From assembly GCA_000759755.1 (NCBI GenBank), contig BBMW01000009.1, forward strand, positions 124,001 through 188,000: DNA of 64,000 nt, written 5' to 3'. Source of the DNA: Citrobacter werkmanii NBRC 105721. GTDB taxonomy: Bacteria > Pseudomonadota > Gammaproteobacteria > Enterobacterales > Enterobacteriaceae. The notes beneath the pieces were generated by a model. It did no database searches. It saw only the letters and a program-made list of their open reading frames with translations, and was not told where the DNA came from. This document shows positions 52,168 through 63,086 of this stretch, in pieces; the first letter of the stretch is position 1, and each line of letters opens with the position of its first letter. A program made the translations under genes and the position numbers.

Positions 52168-53204
52168 ACGGTTGCCGCGTTGTAGTAATCGTCGGTATCC
52201 GGGGTACGCAGCGCCTGCTCCAGACGTTGTTGCTGTTCGTTATCCCCTGCCAGCACCGCCGTTTGCTGCGGGTTGAGACCCAGCTTGCGGAACAACAGCA
52301 AATCTTTATCTTCATTCGGGTTCGGCGTGGTCAGCAATTTGCAGCCGTAGAAAATCGAGTTAGCCCCGGCCATAAAGCACATCGCCTGGGTTTGCTCGTT
52401 CATCTGCTCGCGCCCGGCAGAAAGACGCACGTAAGAGGTTGGCATCATGATGCGCGCCACGGCGATGGTACGGATGAAATCAAACGCGTCGACGTCGTCG
52501 TTATCCGCCAACGGCGTGCCCTTCACTTTCACCAGCATGTTGATCGGCACACTTTCCGGCGGCGTCGGCAGATTGGCTAATTGCAAAAGCAGACCGGCGC
52601 GATCGGTGACCGTTTCGCCTAATCCGACAATACCGCCTGAACAAACTTTAATCCCGGCTTCGCGCACTTTATCCAGCGTATCCAGACGTTCCTGATAAGA
52701 CCGGGTGGTGATGATATTGCCGTAAAATTCCGGCGAGGTGTCGAGGTTGTGGTTGTAGTAATCCAGACCCGCATCGGCCAGGCGCTGGGCCTGGGTTTCG
52801 TTGAGCGTGCCCAGCGTCATGCAAGCTTCCAGCCCCAATTCTTTCACGCCCTGAACCATCTGTTCCAGGTAAGGCATATCGCGCTCGTGCGGGTTCTTCC
52901 ACGCCGCCCCCATGCAAAACCGCGTTGAACCAGCCTGCTTCGCCTTACGCGCCGAGTCCAGCACCTGTTCCACTTCCATCAGGCGTTCCGTTTCCAGACC
53001 CGTTTTATAGCGGGAACTTTGCGGACAATATTTGCAGTCTTCCGGGCAGGCGCCGGTCTTAATCGACAACAGCGTACTGACCTGTACCTGCTGCGGATCG
53101 AAGTGCTGACGATGAACCTGTTGCGCTTCAAACAGCAGATCCAACAGTGGTTTTTCAAATAATTCGGTGACTTGCGACATTGTCCAGCGAGAAGAATGAG
53201 CCAT
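52164..53204 (-). CDS. bioB: Biotin synthase BioB
   Basis: A 346-residue radical-SAM enzyme that inserts sulfur into dethiobiotin. The 4Fe-4S cysteines are in [12 protein letters not shown] (residues 53, 57, 60); the 2Fe-2S ligands include C97 in RFCMGAAW, C128 in EACMTLG, C188 in KVCSGG and R260 in [10 protein letters not shown]. Length equals E. coli BioB. First gene of the leftward bioBFCD operon, divergent from bioA. Confidence 0.98.
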   Translation of the reverse strand: MAHSSRWTMSQVTELFEKPLLDLLFEAQQVHRQHFDPQQVQVSTLLSIKTGACPEDCKYCPQSSRYKTGLETERLMEVEQVLDSARKAKQAGSTRFCMGAAWKNPHERDMPYLEQMVQGVKELGLEACMTLGTLNETQAQRLADAGLDYYNHNLDTSPEFYGNIITTRSYQERLDTLDKVREAGIKVCSGGIVGLGETVTDRAGLLLQLANLPTPPESVPINMLVKVKGTPLADNDDVDAFDFIRTIAVARIMMPTSYVRLSAGREQMNEQTQAMCFMAGANSIFYGCKLLTTPNPNEDKDLLLFRKLGLNPQQTAVLAGDNEQQQRLEQALRTPDTDDYYNAATV

Positions 53205-53236
53205 ATTGGTATACGTTTCGTTGTCAGTTTGGTGTA

Positions 53237-53276
53237 GACTCGTAAACCTAAATCTTTTTAATTTGGTTTACAAGTC
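53237..53276. promoter_or_regulatory. BirA bio operator
   Basis: GACTCGTAAACC and GGTTTACAAGTC arms separated by 16 bases, in the 76-bp gap between bioB and bioA. E. coli has the same 40-bp operator with perfect 12-base arms; here one base (53241, C for T) breaks the pairing in the left arm. The face-to-face bioA and bioB promoters overlap it. Confidence 0.93.
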
Positions 53277-53280
53277 GATT

Positions 53281-54570
53281 ATGACAACGGACGATCTTGC
53301 GTTTGACCAACGCCATATCTGGCACCCTTACACCTCCATGACCTCCCCGTTGCCGGTGTATCCGGTGGCGCGGGCCGAAGGTTGCAAACTGATTTTAGCC
53401 AGCGGCGAGCGGCTGATTGACGGGATGTCATCCTGGTGGGCGGCGATCCACGGTTACAATCACCCGCAGTTGAACGCCGCAATGAAAACGCAGATTGACG
53501 CCATGTCGCATGTGATGTTTGGCGGCATTACCCATGCCCCGGCCATCACGCTGTGTCGCCAACTGGTGGACATGACTCCCGAAGCGCTGGAGTGCGTTTT
53601 TCTCGCGGATTCAGGTTCGGTCGCCGTGGAAGTGGCGATGAAAATGGCGCTGCAATACTGGCAGGCTAAAGGGGAATCTCGCCAGCGTTTCCTGACATTT
53701 CGTAACGGTTATCACGGCGATACCTTCGGCGCGATGTCGGTCTGCGATCCCGACAACTCAATGCACAGTCTGTGGACAGGGTATCTGCCGGAAAACCTGT
53801 TTGCACCTGCGCCGCAAAGCCGCATGGGCGGCGAGTGGGACGAACTGGACATGGTGCCTTTTGCCCGCCTGATGGCCGCGCATCGTCACGAGATTGCGGC
53901 GGTGATCCTCGAGCCAATTGTGCAGGGCGCTGGCGGCATGCGCATGTACCATCCTGAGTGGTTAAAGCGTATCCGTAAGATGTGCGACCGGGAAGGCATC
54001 CTGCTGATTGCCGATGAGATTGCCACCGGATTTGGCCGCACCGGCAAGCTGTTTGCCTGCGAGCACGCCGATATTACGCCGGATATTTTGTGCCTCGGCA
54101 AAGCGTTAACCGGCGGAACGATGACCCTTTCCGCGACCCTGACCACCCGCCTGGTCGCAGAAACCATCAGCAATGGCGAAGCGGGCTGCTTCATGCACGG
54201 CCCGACCTTTATGGGCAATCCGCTGGCTTGTGCCGTCGCCTCCGCCAGCCTGTCGCTTCTCAACACCGGCGAGTGGCGCTCGCAGGTCGCGGCCATTGAA
54301 GTACAGTTGCGTGCAGAACTCGCTCCGGCGGCGGACTCCTGTTGGGTCGCCGACGTACGCGTGCTCGGCGCAATCGGCGTGATAGAAACCACCCAGCCGG
54401 TAAATATGGCGGCATTACAGAAGTTCTTTGTTGAACAGGGCGTGTGGGTCCGACCGTTTGGCAAGCTGATCTATCTGATGCCACCGTACATTATTCAGCC
54501 CGAGCAGTTGCGCCGCCTGACTCAGGCCGTCAATGAAGCTGTGCGCCATGCAACATTTTTTAGCGATTAA
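53281..54570 (+). CDS. bioA: Adenosylmethionine-8-amino-7-oxononanoate aminotransferase BioA
   Basis: A 429-residue class III PLP aminotransferase that uses SAM as amino donor to make 7,8-diaminopelargonate. The PLP lysine is in [10 protein letters not shown] (about residue 274), with [14 protein letters not shown] providing the cofactor Asp. I start at the ATG at 53281 ([10 protein letters not shown]); the frame is open to 53206 but that lies in the operator. Length equals E. coli BioA. Confidence 0.97.
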   Translation: MTTDDLAFDQRHIWHPYTSMTSPLPVYPVARAEGCKLILASGERLIDGMSSWWAAIHGYNHPQLNAAMKTQIDAMSHVMFGGITHAPAITLCRQLVDMTPEALECVFLADSGSVAVEVAMKMALQYWQAKGESRQRFLTFRNGYHGDTFGAMSVCDPDNSMHSLWTGYLPENLFAPAPQSRMGGEWDELDMVPFARLMAAHRHEIAAVILEPIVQGAGGMRMYHPEWLKRIRKMCDREGILLIADEIATGFGRTGKLFACEHADITPDILCLGKALTGGTMTLSATLTTRLVAETISNGEAGCFMHGPTFMGNPLACAVASASLSLLNTGEWRSQVAAIEVQLRAELAPAADSCWVADVRVLGAIGVIETTQPVNMAALQKFFVEQGVWVRPFGKLIYLMPPYIIQPEQLRRLTQAVNEAVRHATFFSD

Positions 54571-54627
54571 TCAGCGGTAAGCTCTACGGTTTCTGGCTAC
54601 ACTTTTTGGCTAACGAGAGGAGTCAGT

Positions 54628-55104
54628 ATGAAACTAATCAGTAACGATCTGCGTGATGGGGAGAAGCTTGGGCATCGTCACGTCTTTAACGGCATGGGAT
54701 ATGACGGGGATAATATTTCCCCGCATCTGGCATGGGATGATGTGCCCGCCGGGACTAAAAGCTTTGTCGTGACCTGTTACGATCCTGATGCGCCCACCGG
54801 CTCCGGCTGGTGGCACTGGGTAGTCGTAAATCTGCCTGCGGATACCCGCGTTCTCACGCAAGGCTTCGGCTCCGGGCTGGTTGCACTGCCGGACGGGGTG
54901 ATTCAGACCCGTACGGATTTTGGTAAAGCCGGTTATGGCGGCGCAGCGCCGCCGAAGGGGGAAACTCATCGCTATATCTTTACGGTTCACGCACTGGATG
55001 TAGAGCGTATTGATGTCGATGAGGACGCCAGCGGCGCGATGGTTGGATTTAATGTTCACTTCCACTCGCTCGCCAGCGCCTCGATTACGGCGATGTTTAG
55101 TTAA
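54628..55104 (+). CDS. ybhB: PEBP-like (Raf kinase inhibitor-like) protein YbhB
   Basis: A 158-residue phosphatidylethanolamine-binding-protein-fold protein. The ligand pocket motif is TCYDPDAPTGSGWWHWVVVNLP (about residues 49-70) with HRYIFTVHAL near the C-terminus. E. coli YbhB has the same length; function is not firmly known. AGAGGAGTCAGT precedes the start. In K-12 it is followed by ybhC; here the hut locus intervenes. Confidence 0.94.
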   Translation: MKLISNDLRDGEKLGHRHVFNGMGYDGDNISPHLAWDDVPAGTKSFVVTCYDPDAPTGSGWWHWVVVNLPADTRVLTQGFGSGLVALPDGVIQTRTDFGKAGYGGAAPPKGETHRYIFTVHALDVERIDVDEDASGAMVGFNVHFHSLASASITAMFS

Positions 55105-55114
55105 GTGCTGTTGT

Positions 55115-55143
55115 GCCGGATGTCGGCTTCGCCTTCATCCGGC
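55115..55143. repeat. REP element between ybhB and hutH
   Basis: GCCGGAT ... ATCCGGC with an inner GTCGGCTTCGCCTTC stem. A second partial element (GTAGGCCTGCTCCATCAGGC) follows to 55177. Confidence 0.8.
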
Positions 55144-55183
55144 CTACAAAGCAGACCGTAGGCCTGCTCCATCAGGCAATTTT

Positions 55184-56704
55184 CTACAGAAATTCAGGCA
55201 GCAATTTCAGCAACGTTCCCTGCGCTAACAGTTCGGTCGCGGACGCAATATCCGGGGCGAAAAAGCGATCCTGCGTATAGTGGGCAACCCGCTCGCGTAG
55301 CGCCCGGCGCGCTTGCTCGAGCAATGGACTTGAGGTTAACCCTTCACGTAGATCGATTCCCTGACACGCCGCCAGCCACTCGACGGCAATCACGCCGCGC
55401 GTATTCGCCGCCATCTCCCACAGCCTGCGACCCGCCGCGGGAGCCATAGAGACATGATCCTCCTGGTTGGCGGATGTCGGTAAGCTGTCTACGCTATGCG
55501 GATGCGCCAGCGCTTTGTTCTCGCTCGCCAGCGCGGCAGCCGTCACCTGAGCAATCATAAAGCCGGAGTTAACTCCGCCATTTTTCACCAGGAAAGGCGG
55601 CAGTTGCGACATGTGTTTATCCATCATCAGCGCAATGCGTCGCTCCGATAACGATCCGATTTCCGCAATCGCCAGCGCCAGGTTATCCGCCGCCATCGCC
55701 ACGGGTTCAGCATGGAAGTTGCCGCCGGAAATCACATCGCCCTCTTCGGCAAACACCAGCGGGTTGTCGGAAACCGCGTTAGCTTCCACCAGCAGAACAT
55801 CCATCACCTGCCGCATTTGCGTCAGACATGCCCCCATCACCTGCGGCTGACAGCGCAGAGAATACGGGTCCTGCACTTTTTCACAGTTATGATGCGACTG
55901 CGAAAGCGCACTGGAATCCGTCAACACATGACGGTACAGCGCCGCGGCGTCAATCTGTCCGCGTTGTCCTCGCGCGGCATGAATCCGCGCGTCAAACGGA
56001 CGACGGGAGCCCAAAACGGCTTCGGTGGTCAGCGCCCCGCACACCGTTGCGGACGCAAACAGCTCCTGAGCTTCAATTAGCCCACGCAGCGCAAAGGCCG
56101 TCGAAGCCTGGGTGCCGTTGAGCAGCGCCAGCCCTTCTTTCGCTTCCAGCGTTATCGGCTCCAGCCCGGCCTTTTTCAGCGCTTCGGTCGCCGGGAGCCA
56201 TTCCCCCTGCCAGCGCGCCTTCCCTTCGCCCAGCAGCGTCAAAGACATATGCGCCAGCGGGGCCAGGTCACCCGATGCTCCTACGGAGCCTTTCGCCGGG
56301 ATCAGCGGATACACCTCGGCATTCACCAGCGCAATCAGCGCTTCAATCACGCTCAGGCGAATACCGGAAAAACCGCGCGCCAGGCTGTTGATTTTCAGCA
56401 CCATAATCAGACGCACCATCGCGTCGTCCAGCGCCTCGCCGACGCCAGCCGCATGGGAAAGCACCAACGAGCGCTGCAGATTCTGCAAATCTTCTGTGGC
56501 GATACGGGTCTGGGCCAGCAGTCCAAAACCGGTATTAATACCGTATGCTGTACGGCCTTCAGCGACAATGTTATTGACGCAGGCGACGCTTGCGTTAATG
56601 GCGTCAATCGCGCTGGCATCAAGGCTTAGTTGGACCGGTTGCTGCCAGATGTCGCGGAGCTGTGCAAAAGTCAGTTGGCCCGGCGTTAATGTCATGGTAT
56701 TCAT
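55184..56704 (-). CDS. hutH: Histidine ammonia-lyase HutH
   Basis: A 506-residue enzyme that deaminates histidine to urocanate, the first step of histidine use. The self-formed MIO cofactor tripeptide Ala-Ser-Gly is in [14 protein letters not shown] (about residues 139-152). YGINTGFG and [14 protein letters not shown] are also conserved. Length equals Salmonella HutH. It follows hutU by one base, in the hutUH operon. Confidence 0.97.
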   Translation of the reverse strand: MNTMTLTPGQLTFAQLRDIWQQPVQLSLDASAIDAINASVACVNNIVAEGRTAYGINTGFGLLAQTRIATEDLQNLQRSLVLSHAAGVGEALDDAMVRLIMVLKINSLARGFSGIRLSVIEALIALVNAEVYPLIPAKGSVGASGDLAPLAHMSLTLLGEGKARWQGEWLPATEALKKAGLEPITLEAKEGLALLNGTQASTAFALRGLIEAQELFASATVCGALTTEAVLGSRRPFDARIHAARGQRGQIDAAALYRHVLTDSSALSQSHHNCEKVQDPYSLRCQPQVMGACLTQMRQVMDVLLVEANAVSDNPLVFAEEGDVISGGNFHAEPVAMAADNLALAIAEIGSLSERRIALMMDKHMSQLPPFLVKNGGVNSGFMIAQVTAAALASENKALAHPHSVDSLPTSANQEDHVSMAPAAGRRLWEMAANTRGVIAVEWLAACQGIDLREGLTSSPLLEQARRALRERVAHYTQDRFFAPDIASATELLAQGTLLKLLPEFL

Positions 56705-56705
56705 C

Positions 56706-58391
56706 TCAGCGTTTCCCCTGCGTCGCAGCAACCATCGGCAAATTCAATCCTTCTTCGACAGCACATTCCACCGCAATATCATACCCGGCGTCAGCGTGGC
56801 GCATCACCCCAGTGGCCGGATCGTTATGCAATACCCGGGCAATACGCGCAGCGGCTTCATCAGTGCCATCACAAACAATGACCATCCCGGCATGCTGGGA
56901 GAACCCCATTCCCACTCCGCCACCGTGGTGCAATGACACCCACGTCGCACCGCTGGCGGTGTTCAGCAGCGCATTCAGCAGCGGCCAGTCGGATACGGCG
57001 TCAGACCCATCGCGCATGGCTTCGGTTTCGCGGTTCGGACTGGCAACGGAGCCGGAGTCCAGATGGTCACGGCCAATAACAATTGGCGCGGACACTTCCC
57101 CCCTGCGCACCATTTCATTAAACGCCAGCCCCAGCTTTTGGCGCCATTCCAGGCCGACCCAGCAGATACGCGCCGGTAAGCCCTGGAAGTTAATCCGCTC
57201 ACGCGCCATATCCAGCCAGTGATGTAGATGCTTATCGTCAGCCACGATCTCTTTCACTTTGGCATCGGTTTTATAAATATCCTGCGGATCGCCGGAAAGC
57301 GCCACCCAGCGGAACGGGCCAATACCACGACAGAACAGCGGTCGAATATACGCTGGCACAAAGCCGGGGAAATCAAAGGCATTTTCCACGCCCATCTCTT
57401 TGGCCATCTGGCGAATGTTATTGCCGTAATCAAACGTCGGTACGCCCATTTTGCTAAATGCCAGCATCGCTTCGACATGCGTTGCCATTGAGCGTTTCGC
57501 CGCCTGCACCGTGCCCTGCGGATCGGACACCGCTTTCACCTGGTACTCTTCCCAGCTCCAGCCGGACGGCAGATAACCATGCAGCGGATCGTGGGCGCTG
57601 GTCTGGTCGGTCACCATATCCGGGCGCACACCACGTTTCACCAGCTCCGGCACAACGTCGGCGGCATTCGCGCACAGCGCAATGGAAACCGCTTTACCCT
57701 CACGGGTGTACTTATCGATACGCGCCAGCGCATCGTCCAGCGATGTCGCCTGCTCGTCCACGTATCGGGTACGCAGACGAAAATCAATGCGGCTTTGCTG
57801 ACATTCAATGTTCAGCGAGCATGCGCCCGCCAGCGTCGCGGCTAACGGCTGCGCCCCGCCCATCCCGCCCAGCCCGGCGGTTAGCACCCAGCGTCCGCTC
57901 AGGTTACCCTGATAATGCTGACGCCCGGCCTCAACAAAGGTTTCATACGTCCCCTGCACGATGCCCTGACTACCAATGTAGATCCAGCTCCCGGCGGTCA
58001 TCTGACCGTACATCGCCAGTCCTTTAGCATCCAGCTCGTTGAAGTGCTCCCAGGTTGCCCAGTGCGGAACCAGGTTAGAGTTAGCAATCAGTACACGCGG
58101 GGCGTTGTCATGGGTTTTGAACACACCGACCGGTTTACCCGACTGGACCAGCAGGGTCTCATCGCTCTCCAGTTGCGTCAGCGCATTAACGATGGCGTCG
58201 TAACATTCCCAGTCACGCGCGGCGCGGCCAATCCCGCCGTATACCACCAGCTCATGCGGATTTTCCGCCACGTCGGGATCCAGGTTGTTCATTAACATGC
58301 GCAGCGGGGCTTCGGTCAGCCAGCTTTTGGCCGTTAAGGTGGTGCCACGCGGGGCACGAATATCCTGCTGACGATATTTGCTATGGGACAT
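56706..58391 (-). CDS. hutU: Urocanate hydratase HutU
   Basis: A 561-residue NAD-dependent enzyme converting urocanate to imidazolone propionate. The Rossmann-like NAD site is [18 protein letters not shown] (about residues 171-188), and the catalytic region [17 protein letters not shown] (about residues 408-424) contains the conserved cysteine. Length equals the Salmonella enzyme. Start at 58391 (MSHSKYRQQ) with GAGGAG upstream. A HutC operator lies about 45 bases upstream. Confidence 0.97.
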   Translation of the reverse strand: MSHSKYRQQDIRAPRGTTLTAKSWLTEAPLRMLMNNLDPDVAENPHELVVYGGIGRAARDWECYDAIVNALTQLESDETLLVQSGKPVGVFKTHDNAPRVLIANSNLVPHWATWEHFNELDAKGLAMYGQMTAGSWIYIGSQGIVQGTYETFVEAGRQHYQGNLSGRWVLTAGLGGMGGAQPLAATLAGACSLNIECQQSRIDFRLRTRYVDEQATSLDDALARIDKYTREGKAVSIALCANAADVVPELVKRGVRPDMVTDQTSAHDPLHGYLPSGWSWEEYQVKAVSDPQGTVQAAKRSMATHVEAMLAFSKMGVPTFDYGNNIRQMAKEMGVENAFDFPGFVPAYIRPLFCRGIGPFRWVALSGDPQDIYKTDAKVKEIVADDKHLHHWLDMARERINFQGLPARICWVGLEWRQKLGLAFNEMVRRGEVSAPIVIGRDHLDSGSVASPNRETEAMRDGSDAVSDWPLLNALLNTASGATWVSLHHGGGVGMGFSQHAGMVIVCDGTDEAAARIARVLHNDPATGVMRHADAGYDIAVECAVEEGLNLPMVAATQGKR

Positions 58392-58435
58392 GACAGAAAA
58401 CTCCTCACGAACGTCGGATAGATAAGTAACATATA

Positions 58436-58449
58436 CTTGTCTATACAAG
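58436..58449. promoter_or_regulatory. HutC operator of hutUH
   Basis: CTTGTCTATACAAG on the plus strand; on the minus strand it contains TTGTATAGACA, identical to the element upstream of hutI. It overlaps the predicted hutU promoter. Confidence 0.8.
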
Positions 58450-58478
58450 CTGCCGCAAGAATGATTTTAACAATTAAG

Positions 58479-58493
58479 ATACATTTTTATTAT
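58479..58493 (-). promoter_or_regulatory. Possible NAC activator site of hutUH
   Basis: ATAATAAAAATGTAT (minus strand) fits the ATA-N9-TAT pattern of Klebsiella NAC sites. Its centre is about 64 bases upstream of the transcription start I would predict near 58422, the position known for NAC at hutU. Confidence 0.4.
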
Positions 58494-58528
58494 ATTGCGT
58501 CAGCAATCACGGTTTTGGTATCCCGACA

Positions 58529-59248
58529 TCAGGACATAAACCGTCCTTGCAGGCGATAGCGGGAACCCGGAAACAGCAAACGGGCATGAGAGACAATGGA
58601 TGACGCGGACCAGGTTTTGCGGCGGATCAGCAAGCAGGGATCGTGTTCTTTGATATTCAGCAACGCGCACTCTTCAGCACTGGCGCGTACCGCTTCGACA
58701 ATGTGCTCACCTTCCGTTAAAGGGGCGATCAGCGACAGGTAAGCGTGCGGCGTGGTCTGGCTGTAATCCTGCGCCAGATACTCCGGCACAATCTCCGCAT
58801 TCACACAGCGATCTTCAATTTGTACCGGCAAATCGTTCTCGTAGTGCACCATGATGGAGTGAAAAATGGGGGTGCCTTCTTTAACGTTTAACACCAAAGC
58901 CTGCTGCGCGTTGGCCAGGGTTCTTTCCAGCGTCAGAACTTCACAACGGTGCTGATGCTGACGCGCGTTGATTTCATCCGCAATGCTGCGAATTTCAAAC
59001 AGCGCAGACTGACCTTTTGGCTCGGCGACAAACGTCCCCACCCCCTGCAAACGTACCAGCAACCCCTCATCCGTTAACTCACGCAGTGCCCGATTGATGG
59101 TCATTCGGCTAAAACCATACTGTGCCACCAGCTCTGCCTCAGACGGGATACGATCGTGAGCTTGCCAGATGCCGCTGGCAATTTTTTCGCTGATCTCCTG
59201 TTTTACCTTTTCGTAAAAAGGGGCCGGAGCAGAACGGGATGGGAGCAT
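58529..59248 (-). CDS. hutC: Histidine-utilisation repressor HutC
   Basis: A 239-residue GntR/HutC-type repressor. Winged helix APFYEKVKQEISEKIASGIWQAHDRIPSEAELVAQYGFSRMTINRALRELTDEGLLVRLQGVGTFV (about residues 7-71), then a UTRA domain that binds urocanate. Start at 59248 (MLPSRSAPAP), with AAGGAAGG upstream; the open frame reaches 59344 inside hutG. It closes the hutIGC operon and represses both hut operons. Confidence 0.95.
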   Translation of the reverse strand: MLPSRSAPAPFYEKVKQEISEKIASGIWQAHDRIPSEAELVAQYGFSRMTINRALRELTDEGLLVRLQGVGTFVAEPKGQSALFEIRSIADEINARQHQHRCEVLTLERTLANAQQALVLNVKEGTPIFHSIMVHYENDLPVQIEDRCVNAEIVPEYLAQDYSQTTPHAYLSLIAPLTEGEHIVEAVRASAEECALLNIKEHDPCLLIRRKTWSASSIVSHARLLFPGSRYRLQGRFMS

Positions 59249-59334
59249 GCGTGTGCCTTCCTTAAGCTGAAATGTGAATGGGTATAGTTTACAGACATTA
59301 CCCGAACCTGATAAGCGTAACGCCCTCAGGCATG

Positions 59335-60276
59335 TCAGTGCCACCAGTGCGCAATTTGCCAGCCTAATCGCGCCGCAACGCGTGCCGCTCTGCCATCATC
59401 GTCAAAGCGTGGATTAAATTCAACCATATCCACCGCCTGCAGTTTACCGCTACGACAAAGGGGTTCAATCAGCCCCAACAGCGTCGCCAACGGTACGCCC
59501 AGCGCAGCGGGCGCTGACACCGCGGGCATTTCCCAAACCGGCAGCACGTCAAGGTCGATAGTCAGATAGATGACATCCACGCCAGAGGCAAACTGCGCCA
59601 GCTGGGCTTGTGCCGACTCACAGTGCAAATCTTCCACCACGGTGACACCGAGCCGCTGCGCTTCATCCCACAGCGCCTGGGTATTTGCCGCCCGACTGAC
59701 GCCGATACAGGCATAGTGAAATCCGCGCTGCTGTTCATCGCAAAGGTGCGCTAACTGACGAAACGGCGTACCGGATGTGGCCTGTTCGGCATGACGCAAA
59801 TCGAGATGCGCGTCGAAATTGATGATGCCCACTTTTGCCTGCGGGAACGCATCCAGCACGCCAGCGCCATGCGCAAACGCGGTTTCGTGCCCTCCCCCCA
59901 GTACCAGGGTACGCATATTCTCCTGCTGACAGCGCTGTACCGCCTTGCGTAGCGCCTGCTGCGCACCCTCAAGGTCGGGGGCCTGCGCCACAATATTACC
60001 CAGATCCACCAGCCGCTGATGCCCGTCGTGACTGGCTAAATTCGCCAGCGCTTTACGTAGCGCGTCTGGCGCTCCGGCTGCTCCCGTGCGCCCCTGATTA
60101 CGTTTAACGCCTTCATCACAGGCAAAACCAAGCAGTGCTATCTGCTCAGAGTACATTTCCGGGGAGAACGCCGGACTCAGCGTAATGGTCTGAAACAGGC
60201 GCAGCGCAGTCGGTGACTCGGCGCGGTCATCTCGCCCCTGCCAGAGCGCAGGAGAAGCAGGTTGCCAGTTAGTCAT
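59335..60276 (-). CDS. hutG: Formimidoylglutamase HutG
   Basis: A 313-residue arginase/agmatinase-family enzyme splitting N-formimidoylglutamate to glutamate and formamide. The binuclear manganese ligands are visible in [18 protein letters not shown] and TIDLDVLP. It overlaps hutI by 4 bases. Length matches Salmonella/Klebsiella HutG. Confidence 0.96.
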   Translation of the reverse strand: MTNWQPASPALWQGRDDRAESPTALRLFQTITLSPAFSPEMYSEQIALLGFACDEGVKRNQGRTGAAGAPDALRKALANLASHDGHQRLVDLGNIVAQAPDLEGAQQALRKAVQRCQQENMRTLVLGGGHETAFAHGAGVLDAFPQAKVGIINFDAHLDLRHAEQATSGTPFRQLAHLCDEQQRGFHYACIGVSRAANTQALWDEAQRLGVTVVEDLHCESAQAQLAQFASGVDVIYLTIDLDVLPVWEMPAVSAPAALGVPLATLLGLIEPLCRSGKLQAVDMVEFNPRFDDDGRAARVAARLGWQIAHWWH

Positions 60277-61496
60277 GCAGGTTGTCCTTTGAATACACGT
60301 TGGTAGAGCGGGTTACGCCCAGGCTCATAGAGGATCTCGACCGGGAGTTCGGCATCCCACACCACAAAATCGGCCACAAACCCGGCCTTCAATTGACCGT
60401 GAGTGGCATGACGGCCCAGCGCCCGGGCCGCATGACGGGTGACGCCAGCCCACGCTTCTTCCGGCGTTAAGCCAAACTGGACGCAAGCCATGTTCATCGC
60501 CCAGTGCAGACTGATAAACGGACTGGTGCCAGGGTTGAAGTCGGTCGCCACCGCCATCGGCACCTGATATTGCCGTAACAGCTCTACCGGCGGACGCTGT
60601 TGCTCTTTGAGGAAATAGAAAGCGCCGGGCAACAACACCCCAACCGTACCGCTTTGGCTCATCGCCGCCACGCCCGCTTCATCAAGATATTCAATATGGT
60701 CGGCTGATAAACCGTGGTAGCGGCTCACCAGTTGGGCGCCACCGAGCAATGACAGTTGTTCAACATGCGCTTTGACCGGGATGCCCAGCGCCTGTGCGGC
60801 CTGAAACACCCGCTCACTCTGCGCCAGCGTAAAACCGACGCTTTCACAGAACAGATCGACGGTCTCGAACAGCCCTTGTTCCCACAACCGCGGCAAAATA
60901 GTCTCGCATACCAGCGTAATATAGCCGTCAGGATCGCCCTGGTATTCCGCCGGGGTAGCATGCGCGGCCAACAGCGTGGGGCTTATTTCAATCACATCTT
61001 CCGCCGCCAGCGCTGCCACCACACGTAATATTTTCTCTTCTGTCTGCAAATCCAGACCATAACCAGACTTTATTTCCAGTAGCGTAACGCCTTCTTTGAT
61101 CAACCGCTCCATACGCTGATGCGCTATATGAAGAAGTTGTTCATCAGTGGCGCTGCGGGTCGCCGACACGGTGGCATTAATACCGCCCCCCTGGGCGCTT
61201 ATCTGCTGGTAGGAAACACCGTTAAGCCGCTGCTCCCATTCACCTGCGCGATTCCCGCCAAAGACCAGGTGCGTATGGCAGTCGATCAGGCCAGGGGTAA
61301 CCAGCCGGCCCTGCATATCAAAGGTATTGTCATGTGTGAGGTATAACGAAGACTCCGGCACAATAGCGCGAATCTTACCCTGGCGGACGATCAACGCATG
61401 TCCATCCACCAGCCCATACGGGTTATCACGTTCAGGATCCATGGTCGCCAGGCGAACATTGCGCCAGATAACATCATCAGGGAAGAATTGCTGCAT
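60273..61496 (-). CDS. hutI: Imidazolonepropionase HutI
   Basis: A 407-residue amidohydrolase opening the imidazolone ring to formimidoylglutamate. Metal ligands include [10 protein letters not shown] (about residues 72-81), AAHATPAEY and [11 protein letters not shown] start at the ATG at 61496 (MQQFFPDDV); the length equals Salmonella HutI. First gene of hutIGC, with a HutC operator about 23 bases upstream. Confidence 0.96.
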   Translation of the reverse strand: MQQFFPDDVIWRNVRLATMDPERDNPYGLVDGHALIVRQGKIRAIVPESSLYLTHDNTFDMQGRLVTPGLIDCHTHLVFGGNRAGEWEQRLNGVSYQQISAQGGGINATVSATRSATDEQLLHIAHQRMERLIKEGVTLLEIKSGYGLDLQTEEKILRVVAALAAEDVIEISPTLLAAHATPAEYQGDPDGYITLVCETILPRLWEQGLFETVDLFCESVGFTLAQSERVFQAAQALGIPVKAHVEQLSLLGGAQLVSRYHGLSADHIEYLDEAGVAAMSQSGTVGVLLPGAFYFLKEQQRPPVELLRQYQVPMAVATDFNPGTSPFISLHWAMNMACVQFGLTPEEAWAGVTRHAARALGRHATHGQLKAGFVADFVVWDAELPVEILYEPGRNPLYQRVFKGQPA

Positions 61497-61518
61497 TTGA
61501 CTCACCACTTGTCATAGG

Positions 61519-61529
61519 TTGTATAGACA
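61519..61529. promoter_or_regulatory. HutC operator of hutIGC
   Basis: TTGTATAGACA, identical to the core of the hutUH operator at 58436-58449, 23 bases before the hutI start. Confidence 0.8.
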
Positions 61530-61720
61530 TTTATTTTTGATTCTGCGGATGTTGTCAACCTGAAGGACCATAATTGTTATCTATTTGTGATATAAGGTCT
61601 CTCCGCGCCGGGCATTACGGCGATAAAAAAGAACTTTTTACCTTTTAACCTTCCCGTTTCGCTCAACTTAGTATAAAAAAGCAGGCTTCAATGGATAACT
61701 TTCAAAGCCCGGAGCAACCT

Positions 61721-63004
61721 GTGAACATATCATCAGTTTCCCGTCTGGCGCTGGCAATGGCTTTTGGCGTGACGCTGACCGCCTGTAGCTCTACACCGCC
61801 CGATCAAATTCCTTCCGATCAGACCGCGCCAGGCACCGCTTCGCGCCCGATTCTGTCGGTCAATGAAGCGAAAAACTTCGTCGCCGCGCACTATTTTTCC
61901 GCGCTGACGCCAAATACCGCGCCATGGGGCCCCTCTGCTATTACTTTGCCCGCGCAGCCTGACTTTGTCGTTGGCCCGGCAGGCACCCAGGGCGTGACGC
62001 ATACCAGCATTCAGGCCGCGGTTGATGCGGCAATCATCAAACGTACCAACAAACGTCAGTACATCGCGATCATGCCGGGCGAATATCAGGGCACGGTCTA
62101 TATCCCGGCAGCGACAGGAAGCCTGACGCTTTATGGTACTGGTGAAAAACCGCTGGATGTGAAAATTGGCCAGGCCATTGACGGTGATATGAGCACCGCT
62201 GACTGGCGTCGTACGGTGAACCCGGGCGGTAAATATATGCCGGGCAAACCTGCGTGGTATATGTTTGATAATTGCCAGAACAAGCGCGGCACGAATATAG
62301 GCGTGATGTGTTCGGCGGTCGTTTGGTCGCAAAATAACGGTCTGCAATTGCAGAACCTGACCATCGAAAACAACCTCGGTGATAGCGTTGATGCAGGTAA
62401 CCATCCGGCCGTCGCCCTGCGTACCGATGGCGATAAAGTGCAGATCAACAAGGTCAACATCCTGGGCCGTCAGAATACCTTCTTCGTGACCAACAGCGGC
62501 GTACAAAACCGTCTGGAAAACGATCGTCAGCCGCGTACGCTGGTGACGAACAGCTACATTGAAGGCGATGTGGATATCGTGTCTGGTCGTGGCGCGGTGG
62601 TATTCGATAACACCGATTTCCGCGTTGTGAACTCCCGTACCCAGCAGGAAGCGTACGTGTTTGCACCGGCTACCCTGTCAAACATCTACTACGGTTTCCT
62701 GGCTATCAATAGCCGCTTCACGGCAAGTGGTGATGGCGTGGCGCAGCTGGGCCGCTCGCTGGATGTTGATTCTAACACCAATGGACAGGTGGTTATTCGC
62801 GACAGCGTGATTAACGAAGGCTTTAACATGGCGAAGCCGTGGGCTGACAGCGTTATCTCAAAACATCCATTTACCGGTAATACCGGTGCGGAAGATGATA
62901 AAGGCGAAATCCAGCGCAACCTGAACGACACCAACTTCAACCGCATGTGGGAATACAACAACCGCGGTATTGGTAGCAAAGTGATTGCTGAACCTAAGCA
63001 GTAA
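61721..63004 (+). CDS. ybhC: Outer-membrane lipoprotein YbhC, pectinesterase-like
   Basis: A 427-residue acyl-CoA thioesterase/pectinesterase-like lipoprotein. The lipobox is in LALAMAFGVTLTACSS (cysteine about residue 21). A right-handed beta-helix follows, with SQNNGLQLQNLTIEN, GRQNTFFV and the DVDIVSGRGAVVFDN motif of the pectin methylesterase family. I prefer the GTG at 61721, which has GGAGC just upstream and gives the E. coli length; an ATG at 61691 would put ten residues before the signal peptide. The biological substrate is not known. Confidence 0.93.
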   Translation: MNISSVSRLALAMAFGVTLTACSSTPPDQIPSDQTAPGTASRPILSVNEAKNFVAAHYFSALTPNTAPWGPSAITLPAQPDFVVGPAGTQGVTHTSIQAAVDAAIIKRTNKRQYIAIMPGEYQGTVYIPAATGSLTLYGTGEKPLDVKIGQAIDGDMSTADWRRTVNPGGKYMPGKPAWYMFDNCQNKRGTNIGVMCSAVVWSQNNGLQLQNLTIENNLGDSVDAGNHPAVALRTDGDKVQINKVNILGRQNTFFVTNSGVQNRLENDRQPRTLVTNSYIEGDVDIVSGRGAVVFDNTDFRVVNSRTQQEAYVFAPATLSNIYYGFLAINSRFTASGDGVAQLGRSLDVDSNTNGQVVIRDSVINEGFNMAKPWADSVISKHPFTGNTGAEDDKGEIQRNLNDTNFNRMWEYNNRGIGSKVIAEPKQ

Positions 63005-63024
63005 TCGCCATTCTCTGATGTAAA

Positions 63025-63049
63025 CCCGGCAGACTCATGCTCTGCCGGG
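63025..63049 (+). terminator. ybhC terminator-like hairpin, followed by a REP
   Basis: CCCGGCAGA and TCTGCCGGG enclose CTCATGC, 20 bases after ybhC. A REP-type stem GCCGG-ATACTCAT-CCGGC lies at 63056-63073. Confidence 0.75.
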
Positions 63050-63086
63050 CAATGTGCCGGATACTCATCCGGCATTAGACGCAATA

